From: UBA7803 sp036381275
GTDB lineage: Bacteria > Pseudomonadota > Gammaproteobacteria > Pseudomonadales > Azotimanducaceae
Direction: 5' to 3'
Assembly (NCBI GenBank): GCA_036381275.1
Contig: DASVDC010000127.1
Coordinates: forward strand, 11,916-75,915
DNA length: 64,000 bases
The notes beneath the pieces were generated by a model. The model was not told the DNA's origin. It saw only the letters and a list, made by a program, of their open reading frames with translations, and made no database searches. This document shows, piece after piece, positions 52,343 to 62,817 of the stretch (position 1 is the first letter of the stretch; every line of letters starts with the position of its first letter). The position numbers were made by a program, and so were the translations under genes.

Positions 52343-55284
52343 GTCTTCAGTATGCCGTGGTTGCGCAGCACGTCGGCGAGACGCGCCTCGGCCTCCTCCG
52401 ACAGCACCACGTCGATCTCGAGATACCAGCAGTCGCCCGGAAGCGTCTCGAGCCGACGCAGCTTCACCGCGTCCTTCTCGGTGCAGACCACCGGCCGGTC
52501 GTCGTCGAACAGCACCTCCCCCCCGTCGAATCGGTGATGATCCGGATACGCGTGCAGGATCGGGCGCAGCCCGAGCTCCGCCAGCGTCTCGGCGAAGCGC
52601 CCGGGGTTGCCGATGCCGGCCACCGCGTGCACCTCGTCGTGGCGCGCAACGAACGATTCCACGTCCAACCGCTCGCCGGTCAGGACCCGTACGAAGGTAC
52701 GCGGCACCACCCGCATCGTCACCGCGTCCGGCCAGATCTCGGCCGCGTTCTCGCCGTTCACCACCACCAGGTCGACCTCGTGGAGACGCTCGGGCGGCTC
52801 GCGGAGCGGCCCGGCCGGCAGACAACGGCCGTTGCCGAGCCCGCGCTGGCCATCGACGACGGCGAGCTCGACGTCGCGCGCGAGCGCGTAATGCTGCAGC
52901 CCGTCGTCGGCGAGCACCAGATTGCACGCGTGCGTGGCGAGCAGGTGCTGCACCGCGGCCACCCGGTCCGCGCACACCACCACCGGTACGCCGCTGCGGG
53001 CGGCGAGCAGCGGCGGCTCATCACCGACCCGCTCCGGGTCGGCATCGGGCGGCACGCTGACCGGTGCATCACCGCCCCACCCGCCGTAGCCGCGCGAGAC
53101 GATTCCGGGGCTGAAGCCGCGGGCCCTGAGCCACTGCGCGAGCCAGATCACGAGCGGCGTCTTGCCGGTGCCGCCGACCGCGATGTTCCCCACCACCACC
53201 ACCGGAACCGGCGCGCGCCACGGCGCCCGCTCGCCGGTCAGGTAGGACATCCGCCGCCGCTCGGCCTGGCGGCGGAACAGCCACGACAGCGGGGCGAGCG
53301 GCCGGATCCAGGTCGAGTCCTCGTACCAGGCGCGCAGCAGCCGCGACGGCGGCCGGGCCGGCGGAATGGCCGCCGGCAGCCTCCGCCGGCGCGGCGGAGC
53401 CGTCTCGTTGGGCGTGCGCGTCGGGGGTTCCTTGAATTGCGCGGCATACAGCGCCGCGTAGGTGCCGCCGCGCTCGAGCAGTTCCCGGTGCGTGCCCGAT
53501 TCGACGATCCGGCCGTCCTCCATCACCAGGATCAGGTCGGCGCGCTCGATGGTCGAGAGCCGGTGCGCGATCACCAGCGTCGAGCGGCCGCGCATCACCT
53601 CCTCGAGCGCGGCCTGGATGTGCCGCTCGGACTCCGCATCGAGCGCGGACGTCGCTTCGTCCAGGATCAGCACCGGCGCGTCCTTCAGCAGCGCCCGCGC
53701 GATCGCGACCCGCTGTCGCTGGCCGCCGGACAGCAGCACGCCGTCGTCACCGACGACGGTCTGGAGCCCGTTCGGCAACTCGTCGACGAACACGTCCGCG
53801 TGTGCGCGCCGCACCGCCTCGCGGATCGCCTGCGGATCGGCGTTCTCGAGCGCACCGTAGGCGATGTTGCGCTCGATGGTGTCGTTGAACAGCGTGACCT
53901 GCTGCGTCACCAGCGCGATCTGCCGGCGCAGGCTCGCGAGCGTGTAGCTCGAGAGCGGCCGGCCGTCGAGCAGGATCTCACCGGCCGTGGGCTCGTAGAA
54001 GCGCGGAATCAGGCTCGCCAGCGTCGACTTGCCGCTGCCGGAGCGGCCGACCAGCGCCACGGTCTGCCCCGGCTCGATCGTGAAGGTGATGTCCCGCAGC
54101 ACCGTCCCGGGCGCATCGGCGGAACGATCGTGCGACGTCGCGTCGGCGCCGGAGCGCTCCGCCGACCGCGCATCTTCACCGTACGAAAAGCACACGCCGC
54201 GGAACTCGATCCGCCCCTCCACCCGGTCGACGTCGACGGTGCCCTGATCCACCTCGGGCGCCTGATCCATCTGCCCGAAGATGTCCTCCGCCGCCGCCAG
54301 CCCGCGCTGCAGCCGCGCGTTCACCTCCGAGAGCTTGCGGATCGGATTGGCGAGCATGCCGGCGAGCCCGAGGAACGTGACGATCTGCCCGGTGCTGAGA
54401 TCGCGGCTGATCTCCGGCCGGAACAGCATCGCGATGAGCAGCGCCAGCGCCGCCACCACGAAGATCTGGATCACCTGCGTGCTGGTGACCTTGGTCGCCA
54501 CCATCTTCAGGTTCTGGCGGCGGTTGTAGTGGCTCGAGCGGTGGAAGCGCTGCTGTTCGTAGTCCTCACCGCCGAAGATGCGCACCACCCGATAACCGGT
54601 CACGGCTTCCGACGTGACGTGGGTGACGTCGCCCATCGAGCTCTGGATGCGCTGGCTGATGCGCCGGAAGCGCCGGCTCGCGTACGCCACGACCAGCGCG
54701 ACCAGCGGCGCCGTGGCCGCGAAGATCAGGGTCAGCTTCCAGCTGAGGAACAGCATGTAGCCGACGTAGACGAGCACCTTGCCGCCGTCCTGCACCAATG
54801 ACTTGAGCGCGTCCGTGCCGGTGTCGCGAAGCTGCGTGACGTTGTAGGTGATGCGTGACACCAGGTGGCCGTGGGAGCTCGCGTCGAAATACGCGCTCGG
54901 CATCTTCAGAAGCTGGTCGAAGAGCTGCGTGCGCACGTTGTGCACCACACTGAACGAGATCTGACTGAGCAGCAGCTCGCCGGCGACCTCCCCCACGGCC
55001 CGCACCAGCACCGCGCCGAGCATCAGCAGCGGAATGCGGTAGGCGGCGTGGGCCGCCGTCTGATCCCAGGTGTCGATCAGGTCGCCGAACAGCTTCACGA
55101 AGAACGCCTCGGCGCCGCTGCCGACGAAGAATCCGACCACCGACAGCACGAACAACGGCCAGTACGGCCGCACGTAGCCGAGCAGACGCCGGTACGTGCG
55201 CCAGTCGCTCGCGCGGTCGCCGGTGGCCGCCGTCGGGCCGGCCGGAGCGACCCTGGCCCGCTGCGGAGCGCCGGTGGCGGACAT
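52339..55284 (-). CDS. MsbA-LpxK fusion: lipid A ABC exporter joined to lipid A 4'-kinase
   Basis: One uninterrupted 981-residue frame holds two proteins that are normally separate. Residues 1-618 are MsbA: six membrane helices (about 35-310), Walker A GRSGSGKST (413-421), signature LSGGQRQR (518-525), Walker B VLILDEATSALD and H574 in VIAHRLST. A basic, proline-rich linker (about 619-648, with PPRRRRLPAAIPPARPP) leads to LpxK (649-981). LpxK has its N-terminal DSTWIRPLAPLSWLFRR helix, APVPVVVVGN, P-loop VGGTGKTP (703-710), VSRGYGG, VLADDGLQHYAL and VCTEKDAVKL. There is no ATG, GTG or TTG in the linker that could start a separate LpxK. The fusion couples lipid A 4'-phosphorylation to export. 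An exbB/exbD pair precedes it, and kdsB follows with an ATGA overlap. Confidence 0.9.
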   Translation of the reverse strand: MSATGAPQRARVAPAGPTAATGDRASDWRTYRRLLGYVRPYWPLFVLSVVGFFVGSGAEAFFVKLFGDLIDTWDQTAAHAAYRIPLLMLGAVLVRAVGEVAGELLLSQISFSVVHNVRTQLFDQLLKMPSAYFDASSHGHLVSRITYNVTQLRDTGTDALKSLVQDGGKVLVYVGYMLFLSWKLTLIFAATAPLVALVVAYASRRFRRISQRIQSSMGDVTHVTSEAVTGYRVVRIFGGEDYEQQRFHRSSHYNRRQNLKMVATKVTSTQVIQIFVVAALALLIAMLFRPEISRDLSTGQIVTFLGLAGMLANPIRKLSEVNARLQRGLAAAEDIFGQMDQAPEVDQGTVDVDRVEGRIEFRGVCFSYGEDARSAERSGADATSHDRSADAPGTVLRDITFTIEPGQTVALVGRSGSGKSTLASLIPRFYEPTAGEILLDGRPLSSYTLASLRRQIALVTQQVTLFNDTIERNIAYGALENADPQAIREAVRRAHADVFVDELPNGLQTVVGDDGVLLSGGQRQRVAIARALLKDAPVLILDEATSALDAESERHIQAALEEVMRGRSTLVIAHRLSTIERADLILVMEDGRIVESGTHRELLERGGTYAALYAAQFKEPPTRTPNETAPPRRRRLPAAIPPARPPSRLLRAWYEDSTWIRPLAPLSWLFRRQAERRRMSYLTGERAPWRAPVPVVVVGNIAVGGTGKTPLVIWLAQWLRARGFSPGIVSRGYGGWGGDAPVSVPPDADPERVGDEPPLLAARSGVPVVVCADRVAAVQHLLATHACNLVLADDGLQHYALARDVELAVVDGQRGLGNGRCLPAGPLREPPERLHEVDLVVVNGENAAEIWPDAVTMRVVPRTFVRVLTGERLDVESFVARHDEVHAVAGIGNPGRFAETLAELGLRPILHAYPDHHRFDGGEVLFDDDRPVVCTEKDAVKLRRLETLPGDCWYLEIDVVLSEEAEARLADVLRNHGILKT

Positions 55285-55290
55285 CGTTCG

Positions 55291-55716
55291 CTACTCTTCG
55301 TCTTCCGGCTGTCGGGTCGTGATGCTGATGCGGGTGAGTCCCACGCGTCCCGCGGCGTCCATAGCCCGCACCACGTGCTGGTGCTCGGCCCGGGCATCCG
55401 CGGTGATGATCACCCGGGTGTCGGGCTTGCGCTCACTGAGCTGTTCGCGCAGCGCCCGAAGCAACGTGTCCATCTGGTTGTTCACCAGCAGGTGTCCGTT
55501 CACGGCGTAATCACCCCGGCTGTCGACGGTGATTTCGACGACGTCGTCCTCGATCTCCTGCAGCTCGCCGCTCGCCTCGGGAAGATCGATCTTGAGCTGA
55601 GTTTCGCGGATGAACGTGGTGGATACCATGAAAAAGATCAGCAACAGGAACACCACGTCGATCAGCGGCGTCAGGTCGACCCCGGCCTCGACGGTACGGC
55701 TGCGACGAAACTTCAC
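55291..55716 (-). CDS. ExbD/TolR-family protein of the msbA operon
   Basis: The 141-residue protein begins MKFRRSRTVEAGVDLTPLID. It has one membrane helix with the functional aspartate (LTPLIDVVFLLLIFF, about residues 15-29), then a periplasmic domain with IDLPEASGEL and ADARAEHQHVVRAMD. It overlaps the exbB-like stop (ATGA) and lies 6 bp before the MsbA-LpxK gene. The same exbB/exbD-lpxK arrangement exists in Pseudomonas, where its task is not settled; an envelope-energising role is likely. Confidence 0.9.
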   Translation of the reverse strand: MKFRRSRTVEAGVDLTPLIDVVFLLLIFFMVSTTFIRETQLKIDLPEASGELQEIEDDVVEITVDSRGDYAVNGHLLVNNQMDTLLRALREQLSERKPDTRVIITADARAEHQHVVRAMDAAGRVGLTRISITTRQPEDEE

Positions 55717-56336
55717 AGGCGGGGCTCGTGGTCGACGCCGTCCTGCATGATTTCCACCAGCTTGACGGCCTCCTGCTCCATGGTCACGACCAGCTCGTCC
55801 ACGCGCCGCAGGAAGAAGCGGTGGAAGATGATCGCCGGTATCGCCACCGACAATCCGGCCGCGGTGGTGATCAGCGCCTGCGAGATCCCGCCGGCCAGCA
55901 CGTTGGCGTTGCCGGTGCCTTCCAGCATCAGCGCGGTGAACACCTGGATCATCCCGACCACCGTACCGAGCAGCCCGAGCAGCGGCGAGATCGAGGCGAT
56001 GATGCCGAGCGAGGTGAGGTAGCGCTCCAGATCGTGGCTCACCTGAGAGGCGACCTCCTCCATCGCTTCCTTCATCACCTCGCGGCCGCGTCGGGCATTC
56101 GCGATGCCCGCCGCCAGCACCTGACCGAGCGGGCTCGACGCGCGCAGGTCACGCAGCCGCTGCGCGTCCATCTCGTTGTTCTTCAGGGCATTCCACACCT
56201 GTGCCAGCAGGTTCTTCGGCGTGATGCGCGAACGCTGCAGCGTCCAGAGGCGTTCCGCGCTGATCGCCAAGGCGATGACGCTGCCGAGCAGAATCGGCGC
56301 CATCAGCCAACCCCCGGCCTGAATGATCTCCAGCAT
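55713..56336 (-). CDS. ExbB/TolQ-family proton channel protein of the msbA operon
   Basis: The start is the ATG at 56336 (MLEIIQAGGWLMAPILLG); the longer frame upstream is a shadow of the neighbouring gene. The 207-residue protein has three membrane segments and the channel motif PLLGLLGTVVGMIQVFTALM (about 117-136) with AGLSVAIPAIIFHRFF. It partners the ExbD-like protein just downstream. It heads the exbB-exbD-msbA::lpxK-kdsB-alkB-murB operon, all linked by overlaps or very short gaps. Confidence 0.9.
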   Translation of the reverse strand: MLEIIQAGGWLMAPILLGSVIALAISAERLWTLQRSRITPKNLLAQVWNALKNNEMDAQRLRDLRASSPLGQVLAAGIANARRGREVMKEAMEEVASQVSHDLERYLTSLGIIASISPLLGLLGTVVGMIQVFTALMLEGTGNANVLAGGISQALITTAAGLSVAIPAIIFHRFFLRRVDELVVTMEQEAVKLVEIMQDGVDHEPRL

Positions 56337-56352
56337 TGCTCCGTATACCCCC

Positions 56353-57534
56353 CTACCAGGAACAGCCACGGGCCGCGATCGGCCACAGCTCCCTCGCCAG
56401 GCCATCGCGGCATATCCAATACCAATCGTAGAGGTTAACGGTGGGATCGCAATGTGGCGTGACGAACCGCTGCACCGTCCCGAGCAGCGGTTCCTGAGTG
56501 GGTGCGCCGAGCAGGAGCACCCCGTGCTCGTCACCGGCGAACCGGTACTCGGTGTCGGGCAGGTCGAGCGGCACCGGGCGGACGGTATCCGAGGCGAACG
56601 CCTTGAAGCCCGCGTCGACGGTGATGGTCCCTTCGCGCGGCTGACTGATCGCGGTGGCCGCGACCGTGAGCGCCACCTCGAAGTCGTCGAACGCCGGCCC
56701 GGAGCGCCCGCCGATCAGGCGGTACTCCTGGTCCATGAACAGGTAGCTGCCGACCTGCAGGTCGGTCACCACGGGCACGTCGCAGTCGATGTCGTAGGTA
56801 CCGGTTCCGCCCCCGGTCACCACCGCCGGGGGCAGGCCGCGGTCCTCGAGCGCCCGGACGATCACGGCCACCGATTCCCAGAGCGCCAGCGATTTCTCGC
56901 GGCGGCGCTCGTGGCCTTCGACGTGCATCAGATGTCCCGCGTAGTGCTGCAGCCCGTCGAAGCGCAGGCCCTCGGTCGCGGCGATGGAATCGGCCAGCGC
57001 GACGATCTGATCGAGGTGCCGGTTGCCGGTGCGGCCCATCGCCACGTCCACGTCCACCAGCACGCCGAGCGGCGCCGCCGGATCGGCCGCGGCGCGCAGC
57101 CGCTCGAAGCCGAGCCGGCTGTCGACGACCACCTGCAACCCGGCGGCCGAACACGCCAGCTCGACCAGCAGCCGCGCCCGATCCGCGTCCGTCACTGGCG
57201 AGGTGATCAGCACGCGATCGATGCCCGCGTTGATCATCACGGCCGCTTCGCCGACCTTGGCGGTGCAGATGCCCACGGCTCCGGCGTCGAGCTGACGCCG
57301 GGCGATCAGCGGGCATTTGTGGGTCTTCGCGTGCGGGCGCTGCCCCTTGCCGCGCTCGCCGAGGAACGCGGCCATCCGCGCGAGGTTGCGCTCGAACGCG
57401 TCGGCGTCGATCAGGAGCGCCGGCGTCGGCAGCGACTCGACCGGCTGCGGCTCGCTCAGCACCAGCGCTTCCCACGGCCGTGCCCGCACCCGCTCGAGCG
57501 CGATGCGCAGCGCCTGGTGCGCCACTGCCGTCAT
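56353..57534 (-). CDS. PLP-dependent alanine-racemase-fold enzyme, D-threonine aldolase/DSD1 type
   Basis: The start is the ATG at 57534, overlapping the galU stop as ATGA. The 393-residue protein has PLP-binding lysine in PHAKTHKCP (about 69-77) after TPALLIDADAFERNLARM, the barrel strands VLVDVDVAMGRTG and LQHYAGHLMH, and a C-terminal beta domain. That domain has HCD near residue 366, an HxD pair resembling the metal site of D-threonine aldolases rather than the HxC of D-serine dehydratases. It probably cleaves or dehydrates a D-hydroxyamino acid. Coupling to galU is unexpected; the functional link is unknown. Confidence 0.82.
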   Translation of the reverse strand: MTAVAHQALRIALERVRARPWEALVLSEPQPVESLPTPALLIDADAFERNLARMAAFLGERGKGQRPHAKTHKCPLIARRQLDAGAVGICTAKVGEAAVMINAGIDRVLITSPVTDADRARLLVELACSAAGLQVVVDSRLGFERLRAAADPAAPLGVLVDVDVAMGRTGNRHLDQIVALADSIAATEGLRFDGLQHYAGHLMHVEGHERRREKSLALWESVAVIVRALEDRGLPPAVVTGGGTGTYDIDCDVPVVTDLQVGSYLFMDQEYRLIGGRSGPAFDDFEVALTVAATAISQPREGTITVDAGFKAFASDTVRPVPLDLPDTEYRFAGDEHGVLLLGAPTQEPLLGTVQRFVTPHCDPTVNLYDWYWICRDGLARELWPIAARGCSW

Positions 57535-58355
57535 TCGAGCCCGCGCAGCTTGTAGCAGTAGTTGGTGGCCTCGACGTAACCGGCCACCGAGCCGCAGTCG
57601 AAGCGCCGGCCCTCGAACTTGTATGCGATCACACAACCCTCGTTCGCCTGCCGGAGCAGCGCGTCGGTGATCTGCAGCTCGCCGCCCTTGCCCGGCGGCG
57701 TGCTCTCGAGGATGTCGAAGATGTCGGGCGTGAGTATGTAGCGGCCGATGATCGCGAGGTTGCTCGGTGCCTGGTCCGGCGCCGGCTTCTCCACCATGTC
57801 GGTGACCCGGTACAGGCGGTCGCTGATCGCATCGCCAGCGATGACACCGTAGCTGCCGACCTGATCCGGCGGCACCTCCATGATCGCGACGATGCTGCAG
57901 CGGAACTGTTTGAACAGGCTGACCATCTGGTGCAGCACGCCGGAGCGGGTACCGAAGCAGAGGTCGTCGGCGAGCACCACGCCGAACGGATTGTCGCCGA
58001 TCAGCGTGCGCCCGGTGAGGATCGCATCGCCGAGGCCGCGCATCGACACCTGGCGGGTGTACGAGAACGTGCACTGCTCGATCAGCGCGCGGATGCCTTC
58101 GAGCGCCTTCTCCTTGCCGGTTCCGGCGATCTGATGTTCGAGCTCGTAGTTGGTGTCGAAGTGATCTTCGATCGCGCGCTTGCCGCGGCCGGTCACGAAG
58201 CCGATGTCGGTGAGCCCGGCCTCGAGGGCTTCCTCGACGCCGTACTGCACCAGCGGCTTGTCGAGAATCGGCAGGATTTCCTTGGGCATGGCCTTGGTGG
58301 CCGGCAGGAAGCGGGTGCCGTAACCCGCCACCGGGAACAGACATTTCTTGATCAT
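57531..58355 (-). CDS. galU: UTP-glucose-1-phosphate uridylyltransferase
   Basis: The 274-residue protein begins MIKKCLFPVAGYGTRFLPAT with an AGGAAAGGA SD. The nucleotidyltransferase motif GYGTRFLPATKAMPKE (about 11-26), DKPLVQYGVEEAL, VVLADDLCFG (about 127-136) and the lysine in VEKPAPDQAP (about 190-199) are all present. It makes UDP-glucose for LPS core and exopolysaccharide. Its stop overlaps the start of the PLP enzyme downstream. Confidence 0.95.
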   Translation of the reverse strand: MIKKCLFPVAGYGTRFLPATKAMPKEILPILDKPLVQYGVEEALEAGLTDIGFVTGRGKRAIEDHFDTNYELEHQIAGTGKEKALEGIRALIEQCTFSYTRQVSMRGLGDAILTGRTLIGDNPFGVVLADDLCFGTRSGVLHQMVSLFKQFRCSIVAIMEVPPDQVGSYGVIAGDAISDRLYRVTDMVEKPAPDQAPSNLAIIGRYILTPDIFDILESTPPGKGGELQITDALLRQANEGCVIAYKFEGRRFDCGSVAGYVEATNYCYKLRGLE

Positions 58356-58576
58356 GAAGTCCTTTCCTGATTCGTGCTGCTCGGTCGGCCGGCTGCGGCC
58401 GGCGGAGACGGAGAACGCTTCGGCCGTCGGCGCATGCTAACCGCAGCCATCACGCAAAGCAGCCAAGATTCACCGATCGAAAAGGAAACTTCTAGCGGCC
58501 GCCCGTGATGCTCGTCAAGGCCGCCGAGCAATCGACCACGATCCACCCGGCGGGAGCCGGCCTTCACCCGCGCCGT

Positions 58577-58864
58577 TCAGGCGGCCGAATCCTGCTTCAG
58601 CAGCGCCTGCAGATGCCGGCAGATCTCGAGCCCGGCACGCGTCTGCTCCGGCGAACCTTCGCGGAACTTCTTCATCCTCCGGGAAAGCCGCCAGGCCGCC
58701 CGCAGATGCCGATCCCGCGCGGCCGCCGCCGCGTCGCGCGGCCCCGCGCCGCCATCCGCGCGCGCGGAAGCCGGCACGGACGCGCCGGCTTCCGGGGTCT
58801 CGCGGGTCTGACTTCGCCCGCCGTCCGGTTCCAGATCGTGGAACAGTGGCAGGGTGCGGTTCAT
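58577..58864 (-). CDS. Small hypothetical protein behind a LexA-box-like site
   Basis: The ATG at 58864 (MNRTLPLFHDLEPDGGR) is chosen as start; an ATG 12 codons upstream would lie in the operator-like sequence. The 95-residue product has an Ala/Gly/Arg-rich, probably flexible middle (about 20-52) and a basic helical C-terminus (RHLRAAWRLSRRMKKFREGS, then GLEICRHLQALLKQDSAA). It has no membrane helix and no cysteine pair. I do not recognise a family; it does not look like SulA. GC-rich third positions support coding. It sits between clpB and galU, 51 bp after the clpB stop. Confidence 0.5.
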   Translation of the reverse strand: MNRTLPLFHDLEPDGGRSQTRETPEAGASVPASARADGGAGPRDAAAAARDRHLRAAWRLSRRMKKFREGSPEQTRAGLEICRHLQALLKQDSAA

Positions 58865-58884
58865 GGCCGGAATGCTACCCGATA

Positions 58885-58900
58885 CTGTATGGATATACAA
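58885..58900 (-). promoter_or_regulatory. LexA/SOS-box-like operator
   Basis: CTGT-ATGGATAT-ACAA on the plus strand (58885-58900), inside TACTGTATGGATATACA. It matches the CTGT-N8-ACAG core at seven of eight bases, with the AT-rich centre expected of gammaproteobacterial LexA sites. It ends 20 nt before the ATG of the small minus-strand gene, in a good position for repression. Confidence 0.5.
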
Positions 58901-58915
58901 GCCCGGCGGCAGGGT

Positions 58916-61492
<2,577 letters not shown>

Positions 61493-61516
61493 GTTGCTTT
61501 TCCGTTCGAAGTCTGC

Positions 61517-61525
61517 TGATACAAT
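61517..61525 (+). promoter_or_regulatory. Extended -10 facing the PilZ-Nudix gene
   Basis: TGATACAAT on the plus strand is an extended -10 (TGN + TACAAT) about 33 bp before the ATG at 61559. No good -35 is present. It overlaps the opposing heat-shock promoter, so the two promoters may interfere. Confidence 0.4.
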
Positions 61526-61550
61526 GTGGGTTGCGGCGCCGATTTCAACC
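61521..61550 (-). promoter_or_regulatory. Sigma32-type heat-shock promoter for clpB
   Basis: On the minus strand GGTTGAAA (around 61550-61543), a 13-bp spacer and CCACATTGT (61529-61521) resemble the RpoH consensus CTTGAAA-N11-16-CCCCATNT. It ends 28 bp before the clpB ATG. ClpB is a classic RpoH target. Confidence 0.6.
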
Positions 61551-61558
61551 GGGTGTTC

Positions 61559-62308
61559 ATGGAGCAGAGACGTTATCCGCGGGTACAGCTACCGCTGCTG
61601 GTGGAGCTGAAGCACCCGGCCGTGGGCGCGCTGCGCTGTATCGCCCGCGACGTCTCCGAGGGTGGGGTCTACGTCTACGTGGACAACCCCCGGATCAAAC
61701 CGGGCGCGAAGGTGAAGGTCACCGTTCAGAACACGCTCGGCGTCGAGACCCAGCCCACCCCCACCGTGGAAATGGAGGTCAAACGGGCCGAGGAGGACGG
61801 GCTCGCGCTCGAATTCGTCAATGTCGTCGGCCGTCATCTCTGGCAGAGCGTCGAGCAGCTTCGCACCGAGCTCGCGATCGGCCGCGACTACTTTCAGGTG
61901 CACCTGAACGTGCTTGCGATCAACGATCGCGGCGCCATCCTGCTCGCTCAGCAGCACGGCAAGTGGACCTTTCCTGCGACGTTCCTGCGCGTCGGCGAAG
62001 ACTGGCGCGATTCGGCGAAGCGCTTTCTGAAGGTGGAGTTCGGGGTCGAGCTGCGCGAGTTCGGGCAGATCGCTGCCATGAACTCCGTGGGGCACGCTGA
62101 GCTGCCGGAAGCCGCCGTGCTCGACGTATTCGTCGAGGCGCGCACCGCCGCTGAGGGTTGCCGCCTCGCGGAAGGCAGCCGCTACCGCAACGCCCGCTGG
62201 ACCGACCGGCGCCGCGACGTCGAGGAAGCCACGTTCGCGTCCGAGCAGATCCGCGAGCTCGCGGAAGAGGCGCTGAAGCGCTTGATGAAGGAGGATCCGC
62301 GGCCGTGA
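61559..62308 (+). CDS. PilZ domain fused to a degenerate Nudix-like domain
   Basis: The start is the ATG at 61559 (MEQRRYPRVQLPLLVELK). Residues 1-105 form a PilZ domain with both c-di-GMP motifs intact (RRYPR near 4-8; DVSEGG near 30-35). Residues about 118-249 align with a MutT-type Nudix fold: HGKWTFPATFLRVGEDWRDS lines up with the usual GKWEFPGG...GE segment. But the Nudix box is degraded: the first glycine is threonine, RE is RF and the EE pair is VE, removing metal-binding glutamates. It is probably a c-di-GMP-responsive regulator using a non-catalytic Nudix fold. It is coupled to the DUF2244 gene (GTGA). Confidence 0.78.
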   Translation: MEQRRYPRVQLPLLVELKHPAVGALRCIARDVSEGGVYVYVDNPRIKPGAKVKVTVQNTLGVETQPTPTVEMEVKRAEEDGLALEFVNVVGRHLWQSVEQLRTELAIGRDYFQVHLNVLAINDRGAILLAQQHGKWTFPATFLRVGEDWRDSAKRFLKVEFGVELREFGQIAAMNSVGHAELPEAAVLDVFVEARTAAEGCRLAEGSRYRNARWTDRRRDVEEATFASEQIRELAEEALKRLMKEDPRP

Positions 62309-62817
62309 TCGACTGCCAGTTCGATGCGTCCTCCGCCGGAGGCCGCATCGTTCTGCGGCCGAATCGCTCCTGGACCTGGCGCGCCAACCTCTGCCTGGCC
62401 GGCACGCTGCTCGCGGTGTCCGGCACCATCGGCGCGATCCTCGCGGTGCGGGGCGCGTGGACGGTGCTGCCGTTCGCGATGCTGCAGGGCGCCGCGGTGC
62501 TCGCGGGTCTGTACTGCTGCGTCCGGCGGACCTACGTTCAGGAGGTCCTCACGTTCTCTCCCGAGTTCCTGCTGGTCGAACGCGGCATCCGCCGGCCGTG
62601 GCTGCGGCGCCGGTTCCAGCGCTACTTCACCCGCTTTCTGGTACACCCTGCCGATCACCGGTGGTACCGGCGGCGCATTGCGGTGCGCTGTCGGGATCAG
62701 GAGCTCGAGATCGGCAGCTTTCTCACCAGCGAGGAGCAGGACGATCTGATCCGGGCGCTGCGCGAGATGATTCAGCGGCTCGAGCAGCCGTCGCCGCAAT
62801 CGCGGGAGCGCCAGTAG
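62305..62817 (+). CDS. DUF2244 family membrane protein
   Basis: The start is GTG at 62305, overlapping the upstream stop (GTGA) with AAGGAGG about 12 nt before it. The 170-residue protein has two adjacent membrane helices (LCLAGTLLAVSGTIGAILAV, about 30-49, and LPFAMLQGAAVLAGLYCCV near 56-74), then a soluble domain. That domain has FLLVERGIRRPWLRRRF, LVHPADHRWYRR and the FLTSEEQDDLI segment of DUF2244. The function is unknown in the family. Its 3' end overlaps the convergent comEC gene by 46 bp. Confidence 0.85.
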   Translation: MIDCQFDASSAGGRIVLRPNRSWTWRANLCLAGTLLAVSGTIGAILAVRGAWTVLPFAMLQGAAVLAGLYCCVRRTYVQEVLTFSPEFLLVERGIRRPWLRRRFQRYFTRFLVHPADHRWYRRRIAVRCRDQELEIGSFLTSEEQDDLIRALREMIQRLEQPSPQSRERQ

